From positions 1 to 64,000 of the forward strand of contig NZ_RJAC01000009.1 in the NCBI RefSeq assembly GCF_003999975.1: a DNA stretch of 64,000 nucleotides, read 5' to 3'. Both the position numbers and the translations under genes were made by a program. Below the pieces are notes generated by a model. That model had not been told where the DNA came from and made no database searches. It worked only from the letters and a program-made list of their open reading frames with translations. This stretch comes from Actinoplanes solisilvae (GTDB lineage Bacteria; Actinomycetota; Actinomycetes; Mycobacteriales; Micromonosporaceae). Of the stretch, positions 1 through 8,086 are shown in pieces (positions within the stretch are counted from its first letter, which is position 1; each line of letters opens with the position of its first letter).

Positions 1-258
1 CCGGCAGCGGCACGATCTTTCAGCAGGACTCAACGTCCAGGAACTCTGAGTGCTCGTCCGCCGGCGGCTACCTACCCACCAGGAGTTTGCCCGATGGCGT
101 GCTCCCAGAACTCATTAGGATCTGCGAACTGCGGATGCCTACGCGTCCGTGGCTAAATCGCATGCCGACTGCGGTCGCATCGGCTGATCGGACGGGACCA
201 AGCGATGATCGGCTATTTCCATGTGCGACGGACCGTCTGCGACGCCTAGGAAGGAGCC

Positions 259-978
259 ATGGCCAACGAGGTAACCGTTCCCCTGCTGCCCTGCGCGTCG
301 ATCGACGACATCGAAACCTTCTACCGGATTCTCGGCTTCAGTACCACGTACAAGCAGCGCAAACCCAACCCGTGCGTGGGACTGCAACGCGAAGACCTGC
401 ACCTGCAATTCTTCGAGATGGCCGGGTTCGATCCGGAGCAGTCGTACGGCTCCTGCCTCGTGATCACCCCGGACATCGCGGAGCTGCACCGGGCTTTCGC
501 CGCCGGCATGCGGGCCGCGTACGGCAAAGTCCTGGTGTCCGGGATGCCGCGGATGACCCGGCCCAGGGCTCGTAAGAACGCCGACGGGCTGGGCGGATTC
601 AGCGTCGTCGACCCGGGCGGCAACTGGATCCGCGTTTTCCAGAAGCCCGCCACGATGCCCACGCCTGCACCCGCACCCGCCGGACGGCTCGCCAAAGTAT
701 TGGCGAACGCCGTTGTGCTGGCCGACTCCAAGGGTGACGCCGGCCAAGCAGCCCGCATTCTCGACAGTGCGTTGGCGCGCCCGCAGGCAGACGATGACCC
801 CGTCACACACGTAGAGGTCCTGGTCTACCGCGCAGAACTGGCCATGACGCTCGAGGACCGGGAAACCGCAACGGAAATGCTGGCCCGCGTCGAGCACGTC
901 GCACTGAACGCCGACGAGACCGGACGGGCGGCACCGACTTTCGAGACCGCCGCCGACCTCGCAGCGGCGCTCCGGTGA
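259..978 (+). CDS. VOC-family protein with helical C-terminal extension
   Basis: Residues 1-130 read as one VOC (glyoxalase/bleomycin-resistance fold) module: the opening 'IDDIETFYRILGF' near residue 16 and the closing strand 'VDPGGNWIRVF' near 116 are typical. VOC proteins bind small molecules or metals in a paired beta-alpha-beta-beta-beta cup; the substrate cannot be told from sequence. A Pro/Ala linker (about 132-142) leads to roughly 95 residues that look helical and TPR-like, which is unusual because most VOC proteins stop after the barrel. The ATG follows a strong AGGAAGGAG ribosome site. It is a single-gene unit; the 258 bases upstream hold no gene I can support. Family assignment is good, function unknown. 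Confidence 0.8.
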   Translation: MANEVTVPLLPCASIDDIETFYRILGFSTTYKQRKPNPCVGLQREDLHLQFFEMAGFDPEQSYGSCLVITPDIAELHRAFAAGMRAAYGKVLVSGMPRMTRPRARKNADGLGGFSVVDPGGNWIRVFQKPATMPTPAPAPAGRLAKVLANAVVLADSKGDAGQAARILDSALARPQADDDPVTHVEVLVYRAELAMTLEDRETATEMLARVEHVALNADETGRAAPTFETAADLAAALR

Positions 979-1018
979 GGTTCGAGGGGTCGTCCAGAGC
1001 CTGCTGCCGGCACGGCCG

Positions 1019-1237
1019 TCAGGTCGGACCGAGAATGGCCGCCCGCCTCGGGCGGCGATCGATCTCCATGAAGCGATCGGCGCCGGCGAGCGCGTCGAAG
1101 CCCGAGCGGCGGTACACGTCGTGGGCGTCCTTCGTGGCGAGCATGAATCGGAGGACTCCCTCGGCGGACAGGTCTTCGACGAGGCTGTCGACGAGCCACC
1201 TGCCCAGGCCGTGGCCCCGGTGGAGGATCAACTCGGG
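1019..1237 (-). pseudogene. GNAT acetyltransferase remnant (C-terminal part only)
   Basis: The minus strand encodes a recognisable GNAT C-terminal half: the acetyl-CoA loop 'RGHGLGRWLV', then 'MLATKDAHDVYRRSGF' and 'ADRFMEIDRRP', the usual end of short actinobacterial GNAT enzymes. The N-terminal strands and first helices (about 70 residues) are absent. Upstream the frame runs into unrelated sequence overlapping the start of the neighbouring helix-turn-helix gene. I read it as a 5'-truncated pseudogene, because the remaining part could not complete the acetyl-CoA fold. A very short functional protein is less likely. Confidence 0.6.
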
Positions 1238-1343
1238 GTTGCCGCGGTCGGCAAGGGTTTTCCGGCAAGTTGACAGATTGTTGCCATCGGGCTTGGGGCG
1301 GGATGGGATGACGGGGACGACAATGCCCCGGGAGTGCCTGATC

Positions 1344-2027
1344 ATGAGCGCTTCATCTCAGGAAGCCGGCGATCTCCGGCGGCTGTTCGCGGCGGAGCTC
1401 GACCGGTTGCGGGTGTCGGCCGGGATCACAAGTCTGCGGGCCGTGGCGAGGAAGACGTTCTTTTCGCACACGACCATTGCGGACGCGGTGGGCGGCAAGA
1501 AGTTTCCCTCGCTGGAAGTGACGACGGCCTTTGTCACGGCATGCGATGGCGACGTCGACGAGTGGCGGCGCAAATGGACTGAGACATATGCGGCCCTCAC
1601 CACGCCGGTGCTCGCGTCGCCGTGGGGGAAGCAGGAAGTCGCGGACGGCAACGATCCGGTGGACGCCGGGTGCCGCGATGACGCTGTGACAGCCCGGGCG
1701 GCCAGCGTGTCCCTCGCGGCGAAGCGGCACATCATCGGGCTGGTCGAGTTGCGCTATTCCCCGCGTACGCATGCCGCCTGGGGACGGTTCCGCGGCGAAC
1801 CCGGCCTCGACATGCTCGCGATGCACCGTTATCACGTCGATCTCACCGTCGGGGTGGCACGGGAGGTCGATGACCGCCGAGTGGAATACCGGGTCGAGTA
1901 CGGGTTCGATCACCATTGGGGTGGCCTTCTCGTCACCGGGAAAGGGCCGTTCTTCGCCTGGGTCGATGTGCGCTTCGACGGGGCTGAGGTGGCGTACGGG
2001 GAGACCGGGCGCGCGGTGCTCGATTAG
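1344..2027 (+). CDS. Helix-turn-helix protein with C-terminal beta-rich domain
   Basis: The 227-aa protein opens with an XRE-like helix-turn-helix (about residues 8-65: 'LRRLFAAELDRLRVSAG', then 'SLRAVARKTFFSHTTIADAV', then a 'PSLEVTTAFVTACDGD' helix). This arrangement is common in actinobacterial proteins that pair an XRE-type domain with a second module. The C-terminal ~120 residues ('AKRHIIGLVELRYSPRTHAAWGRF' onward, quoted in part) look beta-rich and I cannot name the domain. I chose the ATG at 1344 because GGGAG lies about 10 bases upstream and conserved sequence begins there, although the frame is open further upstream. Probable DNA-binding regulator; target unknown. Confidence 0.65.
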   Translation: MSASSQEAGDLRRLFAAELDRLRVSAGITSLRAVARKTFFSHTTIADAVGGKKFPSLEVTTAFVTACDGDVDEWRRKWTETYAALTTPVLASPWGKQEVADGNDPVDAGCRDDAVTARAASVSLAAKRHIIGLVELRYSPRTHAAWGRFRGEPGLDMLAMHRYHVDLTVGVAREVDDRRVEYRVEYGFDHHWGGLLVTGKGPFFAWVDVRFDGAEVAYGETGRAVLD

Positions 2028-2136
2028 CGGCCCTGTCAGCGCGTTGTCAACTGACATCGCACCCCTGGAGTCCGAGCGCACGGCCGGGGCAGGCTGAAGA
2101 CCGGCCTGGCAGTCAGATGACAGAGGGAGCCGTCTG

Positions 2137-2634
2137 ATGATGATGCGCGTACTCCGAAAGGGAATCTGGGTAGGGGTGGTCGTGGTATTGGCTTTCATGA
2201 GCGGATGCGGGCCGGAGGACCCCGCCGGCCAGATGAAGGACGAGCGGGCCGAGGCCCGGGACGCGGACGCCGGATATCGCGTCGACACGGTCGACACCAA
2301 GTACGAATACTACGACCTCGACTACGATGGGAAGCCCGAGGAATTCCTGCTGATGAAATGTAAGGATCCGAAGGATCCACAGTGGCACCTTTTCGAAATT
2401 GTGCGGGGCGGCTCGGACTCGGAAACCGACCCCGTCAAGCTGGTTCTGCAAACGGACCGGGGATCGGTCGACCATGTGTGCTTCATCGACGGGACGGCGA
2501 TCTATCGGTTCACCGTCGGCGGCAGATCGACGGTCAAGCAGATTCGCTGGCCGGCGGGCGCCCCGCAGCCGGTGGAGACACCGCGACGAGACCTGGAAGG
2601 TTGTCCGTCACCGGTTTCGCCCTCTGACCGCTGA
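2137..2634 (+). CDS. Putative lipoprotein, unknown function
   Basis: A 165-aa protein with a basic N terminus, a hydrophobic stretch and a lipobox-like 'FMSGC' near residue 26, so it is probably exported and lipid-anchored. The mature part contains 'YYDLDYDGKPEEFLLMKC' and a later 'DHVCFIDGTAIYRFTV', a VCBS/FG-GAP-like Asp-rich turn followed by a second cysteine, possibly a disulfide. A similar plan (lipobox, then an Asp-containing core with paired cysteines) is seen in the lipoprotein at 20483-21121. GGGAG precedes the ATG run; three consecutive ATGs make the exact start uncertain by two codons. It is followed by a strong terminator. Function unknown. Confidence 0.65.
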   Translation: MMMRVLRKGIWVGVVVVLAFMSGCGPEDPAGQMKDERAEARDADAGYRVDTVDTKYEYYDLDYDGKPEEFLLMKCKDPKDPQWHLFEIVRGGSDSETDPVKLVLQTDRGSVDHVCFIDGTAIYRFTVGGRSTVKQIRWPAGAPQPVETPRRDLEGCPSPVSPSDR

Positions 2635-2643
2635 TCGAGAAGG

Positions 2644-2677
2644 AAAGGGCGCCCGGCTCGGAAGCCGGGCGCCCTTT
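2644..2677. terminator. Bidirectional intrinsic terminator
   Basis: A perfect 15-bp stem (2644-2658 with 2663-2677, loop cgga) flanked by AAA and TTT lies between the convergent genes ending at 2634 (+) and 2695 (-). It can serve both. Confidence 0.85.
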
Positions 2678-2694
2678 CGGAGGAGGGAGGAATG

Positions 2695-3699
2695 TCAGGG
2701 GCGGGCGGCGGCGTCGAGCGCCTCGGCCACCGCGTCGCGGACGCGGGCGTCCTCGCGTTCCTTGCGGCGTACACGGGCCCGGCGGTAGAGGATCACGCCG
2801 AGGACGATCGCGGCGATCAGCAGCAGGACGAGCGCGGCCACGAGCCACGGCACAGCCCAGGCGTGGGCGGTCGCGGTCACCGGCTTCAGCGAGGTCGTCG
2901 AGCCGGAGGCGTCGGTCAGGCGCGGGGTCACGGTGACTTTTCCGGTGAGCCAGAACGCCGGCGTCACGTCGCTGAGCGGGACCGACACCTTCCACGTCTC
3001 GCCCGGCAGCAGCTCGGGCGGGGCCGCGATCGTGCCCGCGGTCGACGAGAACCAGCCGAACGGGCCGGACACCTTCGCGGCCTGATCCGCTGACTGCGTG
3101 GCGTTGCCCGTGTTGTGGAGCGTGTAGTCGAGCGTCGCGCGCCCACCCTCGTACGACAGATGGGGTTTCTCGATCGCCAAGGCCGGTGCGAGGTCGCCGC
3201 CGACGCGCATCTTGATGCGGATGCCGAGGCGGCGCTCGACGTTGACCGTCTCGGTCGCGTCGGGGGCGGTGAGCGAGGTGATGATGCCGCCCACGTGGTC
3301 GCCGGGGGTCGCATTGCCGGGCAGCGTCACCGTGAACGGGATCGTGATCGTCTTGCCCGCGTCGACGGTCAGCGACTTCTGTGCGGAGGTCACCCAGGCG
3401 CCGACGCCGGTCTGCTTGTCGGCGTGGCCTCGCAGGTCGAGTTGTCCGGTGCCGGTCGTGAAGCCGTCGGAGGCGTAGACGGCCAGTTTGACCGGCTTCT
3501 TGCCGCGGTTCGCGACGACCAGCGCGTCCTTCAGCGAGCCGCCGGGGTTCACGTTGTAGCTGTAGCTCGACCGGTCGGCGCCGAACGAGTTCGAGGCGGT
3601 CCGCACCGTCCACGTGACTTCGTCGGAAGCCAGCGCGGGTTGCGCTCCGAAACCGAGGATTGCGGCGACGGCGAGAACGGCCGCGATGGGCGTACGCAT
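2695..3699 (-). CDS. DUF916/WxL-type cell-surface protein with C-terminal membrane anchor
   Basis: A 334-aa protein with a Sec signal peptide (about 1-24, ending 'QPALAS'). An Ig-like domain follows, starting 'TASNSFGADRSSYSYNVNPG' and containing 'KDALVVANRGKKPVKLAVYASDGF', the signature of the WxL peptidoglycan-binding region (DUF916). A second beta domain ('ALDYTLHNTGNATQ'-like, about 165-270) leads to one transmembrane helix near 283-306 and a basic cytoplasmic tail. In Gram-positives such proteins sit on the wall or membrane and are thought to bind peptidoglycan or WxL partners; no WxL partner is visible here. It lies downstream of the phosphatase gene on the same strand, separated by a hairpin. 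Confidence 0.8.
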   Translation of the reverse strand: MRTPIAAVLAVAAILGFGAQPALASDEVTWTVRTASNSFGADRSSYSYNVNPGGSLKDALVVANRGKKPVKLAVYASDGFTTGTGQLDLRGHADKQTGVGAWVTSAQKSLTVDAGKTITIPFTVTLPGNATPGDHVGGIITSLTAPDATETVNVERRLGIRIKMRVGGDLAPALAIEKPHLSYEGGRATLDYTLHNTGNATQSADQAAKVSGPFGWFSSTAGTIAAPPELLPGETWKVSVPLSDVTPAFWLTGKVTVTPRLTDASGSTTSLKPVTATAHAWAVPWLVAALVLLLIAAIVLGVILYRRARVRRKEREDARVRDAVAEALDAAARP

Positions 3700-3720
3700 A
3701 AGTGAGGTCCTTAGGGGGAA

Positions 3721-3751
3721 GGCGGGGCGCCCTCGAAAGAAGCGCCCCGCC
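3721..3751 (-). terminator. Hairpin between phosphatase and DUF916 genes
   Basis: A perfect 10-bp GC stem (3721-3730 with 3742-3751, 11-nt loop) just after the phosphatase stop codon. No U-run follows on the minus strand, so it may be a weak terminator or an mRNA-stabilising hairpin. Confidence 0.5.
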
Positions 3752-3758
3752 GAAATAA

Positions 3759-5684
3759 TCAGCTGCTCAGGGCAGTGATCGTGAGGGTGGTGCGGTAGTT
3801 GCCCTTCTCGGCCTCGGCCGGGATCTTGAGATCCAGGTCGGCGCCGAGCTTGGCGGTGCCGCGGGCGTGACCCTGCGCCGCGGAGGCGAGGCCCCTCGAC
3901 ACCGAGAGGCCCTGGCCGTTGTCGTCCAGCTTGGACGGCACGGCCGCACCGGCGGTCGCACCGGCGCCGGGCGTGACGACGTTCGGCGTCCAGCCCAGGT
4001 AGGCGCCGGAGAACGACTTCTCGGCGTCCTTGAAGTCACCCACGCCGGCCGAGAGCGACCAGGGGGCGAGCGAGCGGCGGGTGTCCGTCACGGCGATCGG
4101 GTTGATCTTGCCCCCGGCCGCGTAGTACTCGCCGATCTTCTCCTTGGCGGTGCCCAGGTCGACGAGGCCGTTGGCGCCGTCGATCGTCCAGCCGAACTCG
4201 CCCGGGAGCGGGTTCGGGACGTTGACCTGGATGTCCTGGCCGTCGCCGTGGTACGGGTGCACCGTCACCTTGTCGACGAGCGAGCCGACCTCGCCGTTCG
4301 CCGAGGCCGCGCTGCGCACGTTCTCGACCACCAGCTTGTCGTTGCGAACCTGGACACGAACATAGGTCCGCGCCTTCTCCTGGTTCTGCACCGAGTTGTA
4401 CCAGTAGTTCTCCGGCTTCAGCGGGTCGGCCCCGTTGCCGGGACCGCTGGTGCCGCTGTTGTCCGGCGGGGTGATGCTGTAGTACTTCGAACCCGAGGCC
4501 GAGTTCGCCGTCACGTAGAGCACACCACCGGGACCGGCGGTGACGTCGGCCTGGCCGGGCTGTTCGTCCGGGTTGGCCTTCGCACCGTTCTTGATCAGGT
4601 AGCTGCGGGTGTACACGTGGTCGTGTCCCTGCAGCACCAGGTCGACGCCGAGCTTCGAGAACGTGGTCGGGAAGTCGGTACGCCGGATCTTGTTGTCGCC
4701 GTCCTTGGCGTGCGAGGCCGCGGAGTAGATGGCGTGGTGGTAGACCAGCACCGTCCACTTCGCCTCGGCGCCGTGCTGCTTGATGACGTCGGAGACGTAG
4801 GCCAGGTGCGCCTCGTCGCCGCCGCCACCCTGCGAGGTGGCGTACGAGTTGCTGTTCAGGTCGATGAACAGCGTGTCCTTGTGGATGTACCAGTAGTCGC
4901 CACCGGAGGTGTTCGACGTCGGGTTGCCGTTCGCGTAGTAGGCGGCCGAGCGGTCCGTGTTCGGGGTGAACAGGTGCTGCTCGTACGCCTTGCCGCCGAC
5001 ATCGTGGTTACCGATGGTGGCTGCCCACGGGTACTGCCGCAGCTTGTCGGGGGCCAGGAAGGCGTCCCACTGCGACTCGGTGTTCGCGGTCTCGACCTGG
5101 TCGCCGCCCGACACCAGAAGTTCGGCGTTCGGGTTGGCGGCCAGCGACACGTCGAGGGTGTCCTTCCAACCGGCCTGGTCGTTGGCGAGGTTGCCGGACG
5201 CCCCGATCTGCGGGTCACCGTAGAACAGGAAGTCGTAGTCACCTTCGAAGTCCTGAGTCTTGAAGGTGTACGCCGACGACCAGTTGCCCTCCGACCCGAC
5301 CCGGTAGGAGTACGCGGAGTTCTCCTTGAGGCCGGTCAGGGTGGCGTGCCGGTTGAAGCCGCCGCTGGTGGCGATGTTGGCCGCGCCGATCGCCGCGAAG
5401 GTCGCGGCATCCGCCGGGAACTCGCCGTTGACCACCGAGGCGGCCGGGGCGAGCTGGACGGTCTGCGCGGTGTCCGCCGAGGAGTACCAGCTCACGATGC
5501 GCTGGGTCTCGTTGGCGCCGACACCGAGGATGACGGCGCTGGCGGTGGCCGTGTCGGCGGCGGAGGCGGGGCTCGCCATTCCGCTGCCGAGGGCGACCGA
5601 CAGGCCGAGCAGGGTCGCCGCGAAGCCGGTGGCGACGCGACGCCCGGCGGGCCCGGGGGCCTGCAGGATGGTGCTGAATCTCAT
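3759..5684 (-). CDS. Secreted purple-acid-phosphatase-like metallophosphoesterase
   Basis: A 641-aa protein with a signal peptide (about 1-43, ending 'MASPASAADT'). An N-terminal fibronectin-like purple acid phosphatase domain follows (about 45-140), then a calcineurin-type phosphoesterase domain. Metal motifs appear in order: 'FLFYGDPQIG' near 148, 'SGGDQVE' near 192, 'GNHDV' near 221, 'VYHHAIYS' near 313 and 'QGHDHVYTRS' near 350, the full dinuclear-metal set. The C-terminal ~200 residues are beta-rich and resemble an Ig-like cell-surface module. Role: extracellular phosphate release from phosphomonoesters or diesters. Contiguous PHO-box-like repeats about 66-90 bases upstream suggest induction by phosphate starvation through PhoP. 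Family assignment firm; substrate unknown. Confidence 0.88.
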   Translation of the reverse strand: MRFSTILQAPGPAGRRVATGFAATLLGLSVALGSGMASPASAADTATASAVILGVGANETQRIVSWYSSADTAQTVQLAPAASVVNGEFPADAATFAAIGAANIATSGGFNRHATLTGLKENSAYSYRVGSEGNWSSAYTFKTQDFEGDYDFLFYGDPQIGASGNLANDQAGWKDTLDVSLAANPNAELLVSGGDQVETANTESQWDAFLAPDKLRQYPWAATIGNHDVGGKAYEQHLFTPNTDRSAAYYANGNPTSNTSGGDYWYIHKDTLFIDLNSNSYATSQGGGGDEAHLAYVSDVIKQHGAEAKWTVLVYHHAIYSAASHAKDGDNKIRRTDFPTTFSKLGVDLVLQGHDHVYTRSYLIKNGAKANPDEQPGQADVTAGPGGVLYVTANSASGSKYYSITPPDNSGTSGPGNGADPLKPENYWYNSVQNQEKARTYVRVQVRNDKLVVENVRSAASANGEVGSLVDKVTVHPYHGDGQDIQVNVPNPLPGEFGWTIDGANGLVDLGTAKEKIGEYYAAGGKINPIAVTDTRRSLAPWSLSAGVGDFKDAEKSFSGAYLGWTPNVVTPGAGATAGAAVPSKLDDNGQGLSVSRGLASAAQGHARGTAKLGADLDLKIPAEAEKGNYRTTLTITALSS

Positions 5685-5750
5685 CGGTTGTCCGATCCTT
5701 CTTCCAGATGAGAACTATTGCCCCGGAGGGGGCTCGCTCACGAAAGACGG

Positions 5751-5814
5751 GCTCGGTGAACCGATCATGAACAAGATCAAGATCGTCGGGGTGAAGTTAG
5801 CCAAGCTCACGAAC
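5751..5814 (-). promoter_or_regulatory. PHO-box-like direct repeats upstream of the phosphatase
   Basis: On the minus strand two contiguous 11-mers, GTTCATGATCG (5762-5772) and GTTCACCGAGC (5751-5761), match the actinobacterial PhoP direct-repeat unit (GTTCA followed by a variable half). Two weaker units lie upstream (GTTCGTGAGCT at 5804-5814 and ACTTCACCCCG at 5787-5797). Downstream is a secreted phosphatase, the expected target. The upper repeats overlap the 3' end of the preceding gene. Confidence 0.6.
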
Positions 5815-6456
5815 GTGTGACCTGCGCCTCCGCATGATTACTACGACGAGCAGCGCCACCAGCACGGGCAGTGGCGTCCATACCCACCAAATCGCATACC
5901 ACGGACGGCCTGTGGACAAAGAGGGTTGTGCACTGTCGAGCGTCGCGCTGCCGCTGCGCCCGTCCAGGTCGTACGTCACGAGGGTCCGCACGTTTTTCAC
6001 GTAGCCCTCACCGTCGCCGAAGAGCGCGCTCGACACCTCGTGCCCGCTCCCCTTTCCGCAGCTCCAGGTCAAGTTCATGCCCGCGTACGGGACCCCTTCG
6101 CGCTCGCCCATGACGAACTTCCCGTCCTGGCGCGCGGTACAGTTCGCGAGAGTGAAGCGCTTCTCCACATACTTGAGTACGGTCGCGGCGTGCGCGTCGA
6201 GCGCGGCGCCCTGCCCTTTGGTGTCGCCGGCCTCGAACGCGGCGGTGCCGGCCCGGAACAGCGGATCGTCCTTCTCCGCGTCGGCGGCCGAGACGACCAG
6301 CAGGTCGTACTCGAGCTCGAGCTTGGTCTTGACCTGTGGACCGCTCTCATGGACGTCGGCATAGACGGTGGACGAGAACCCGTGGGCTTCGGCCGGCTGC
6401 GGGATGACCAGGACGGCAGCCGCGGCGGCGAGGGCGAAAAGCGTACGGCGAAACAT
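5797..6456 (-). CDS. Membrane-anchored secreted protein resembling the HupE/UreJ N-terminal domain
   Basis: A 219-aa protein with a signal peptide ('LFALAAAAAVLVIPQPAEA'), a mature N terminus 'HGFSSTVYADV', the segment 'LELEYDLLVVSAADAEKDD', two cysteines (near 114 and 139) and one C-terminal transmembrane helix (about 185-205) with an Arg-rich tail. From memory, the opening 'AHGFSSTVY...' and 'EYDLLVVS' segments are found at the N terminus of actinobacterial HupE/UreJ-like proteins, which then carry a multi-helix membrane domain. Here only one helix follows, so this would be the stand-alone ectodomain. I chose the ATG at 6456 because AGGAG precedes it and it starts the signal peptide. Confidence 0.6.
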   Translation of the reverse strand: MFRRTLFALAAAAAVLVIPQPAEAHGFSSTVYADVHESGPQVKTKLELEYDLLVVSAADAEKDDPLFRAGTAAFEAGDTKGQGAALDAHAATVLKYVEKRFTLANCTARQDGKFVMGEREGVPYAGMNLTWSCGKGSGHEVSSALFGDGEGYVKNVRTLVTYDLDGRSGSATLDSAQPSLSTGRPWYAIWWVWTPLPVLVALLVVVIMRRRRSHVRELG

Positions 6457-6636
6457 GTGACTCCTAGCGATCAGTTCCTGCGCACCGTGCACGCCCCGGG
6501 TTAACAAGATCCAGATCGCGGGCGAACCACTGGCGACAACCTGATCGGAACCGCCCACAAGTCCTTGTCACAGCCTCGGATAGGGCTAACTTTCCCGATC
6601 GAGACCCCGACCCGCTTTTCCCGAGGACGTACGCTC

Positions 6637-7314
6637 TTGCGCCCCCTGCTCCGGGCGGTGACCACCCTCGCCGTGGCCGCCGCCCTCACCGCCTCTTCCG
6701 CCTGCGCCGCCTTCACCTCCTCCGACTGGTCGGAGCCGCACCCCCGGCCGACCCCGGTCGGTTCGCTGGGCGCGGGCTTCTCCGTGCCGACCCCGGCGCC
6801 CGAGGCGGTCATCACCCCCGCGCCCGGCTCGTGGAAGGACGTGCACCCGTCGGAGGACTACCGGGTCGTGCTGCTGACCACCGGCCACGACGCGCCGACG
6901 AAGGCGCTGGTCACCGCGGTGAAGGAGTGGGCCGCGGCCGAGGACGCCGACCTACGCGCGGTGGTCGCCGACGGCGCGCACGATCTCATCCCCGCGATCA
7001 CCCGGGCCCGCTCCCTGAAGCCGGACCTGATCATCAGCGCCGGCAACGACCTGATCGACCCGTTGGCCATCGTCAGCGCCAACCACCTCGACCAGCAGTT
7101 CCTGATCGTCGGCGCCGAACTGGCCGAGCCGACCCAGAACGTGACGGCGGTCGACTGGACCGGCGCGTCATTCCGCGGCGAAGGCCTGGGCAGCGCCTCA
7201 ACGTACGACCCGAAGTCCTTCACGGCTTCGCGATGCGCCGCCGCCGTTCGCGCCGGCGTCGCCGCCGTCCTGCACAACCTGACCGGCATCGTCCTCTGGC
7301 TCGACCACTACTGA
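6637..7314 (+). CDS. Lipoprotein with BMP/periplasmic-binding-like fold
   Basis: A 225-aa protein starting at TTG 6637 (GAGGA about 11 bases upstream); an earlier TTG at 6565 would only add a tail before the signal peptide. The hydrophobic N terminus ends in a lipobox-like 'SSAC'. The mature part has the alternating strand-helix pattern of BMP-family sugar or nucleoside binding proteins: 'YRVVLLTTGHD', 'LRAVVADGAHDLIPAITRA', 'PDLIISAGNDLIDPL', 'FLIVGAELAEPT'. It is shorter than usual BMP proteins (about 330 aa) and has no permease neighbours, so it may sense rather than transport. The C terminus contains 'CAAAVRAGVAAVLHNLTG', typical of the final helix of this group. Confidence 0.6.
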   Translation: MRPLLRAVTTLAVAAALTASSACAAFTSSDWSEPHPRPTPVGSLGAGFSVPTPAPEAVITPAPGSWKDVHPSEDYRVVLLTTGHDAPTKALVTAVKEWAAAEDADLRAVVADGAHDLIPAITRARSLKPDLIISAGNDLIDPLAIVSANHLDQQFLIVGAELAEPTQNVTAVDWTGASFRGEGLGSASTYDPKSFTASRCAAAVRAGVAAVLHNLTGIVLWLDHY

Positions 7315-7501
7315 CCGCAGCAGATCGGGCGCCTGATCTTGGCAAGCGGGCCGACGGGAAGGCACCGGCGCGGTGACCGACCCCTCGACGAAGATGGGCC
7401 CTTGATGTGCGGTGATAGCTTGTGGAGGAAGGTGGTTGCGCATCCGTCGCGGGGGGGCCGCCGGAATGTCAGCCTTTCACCCGGGTCCTGGGAGAGATGC
7501 G

Positions 7502-7711
7502 ATGACGAGCAACGACACGCCCCCGGGCGCCGCAGGTCTCGGGATCTGGGGAAACCTCGGAATCTGGATCGCGTTTGGCGCCGCCGCCGGCCTCCTCGTC
7601 GGGACTTTCTTTGAGAACGTCGGTCTCGGTGTCGCGCTGGGTCCGGCCCTCGGTGTGGCTGCCTGGGCCGTCTTCATCGCACCGCGAAGGAATGCCCGCG
7701 GCGAATCCTAA
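7502..7711 (+). CDS. Small membrane protein with two transmembrane helices
   Basis: A 69-aa product. After a short polar start come a glycine-rich hydrophobic helix (about 16-34) and a second (about 40-57), ending with basic 'APRRNARGES'. The ATG at 7502 has GGGAGAG about 7 bases upstream. No known family; the two-helix hairpin shape is common among actinobacterial hypothetical proteins. Single-gene unit. Confidence 0.6.
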   Translation: MTSNDTPPGAAGLGIWGNLGIWIAFGAAAGLLVGTFFENVGLGVALGPALGVAAWAVFIAPRRNARGES

Positions 7712-7795
7712 GCCTCGCGCCCGAAAGGGCAACGGGGTCGCAGGCGCCACCGGCGAGTCCGGGAAGCGGTAGGAAGGTGCCGTTACCGTGGTGCG

Positions 7796-8086
7796 GTGAT
7801 CGATCTCCAAGTGCGTGAAGAGTCCGGCCGGGTCGTGGCCGATGAGCGTGGCTTCGAGTGGACTCAAGAGCTCATTGATCTCGATCCCGCAGCGTTTCCG
7901 ATGCTCGCGGGGCTGTGCGCCTACCTCGACACGGTTTTCAACCAGCGTCAGATTCCCATCCTGCTCGCGGAGTTGGAGCGGTTCCCGGCCGGCGTGATCC
8001 CGGAGCCCGCTCGTGCCGAGATCAACCGGCTCGCGGCTCTGGTCGAGGAAGGCCGACATCTGTACCTGTGGTTCTGCGGCGACTGA
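7796..8086 (+). CDS. Small acidic conserved-looking protein, unknown function
   Basis: A 96-aa product starting at GTG, with well-behaved codon usage. It has no signal peptide or membrane segment. The body is mostly amphipathic helix: 'TQELIDLDPAAFPMLAGLCAYLD', 'RQIPILLAELERFP', 'ARAEINRLAALVEEGRHLYLWF' (quoted in parts). Size and helix pattern would suit an immunity-like or adaptor protein, but nothing adjacent supports that. Function unknown. Confidence 0.55.
   Translation: MIDLQVREESGRVVADERGFEWTQELIDLDPAAFPMLAGLCAYLDTVFNQRQIPILLAELERFPAGVIPEPARAEINRLAALVEEGRHLYLWFCGD

Noticed and set aside
87..575. Open plus-strand frame before and inside the VOC gene
   Set aside because: Poor codon bias, no motif, and it overlaps the VOC gene in another frame.
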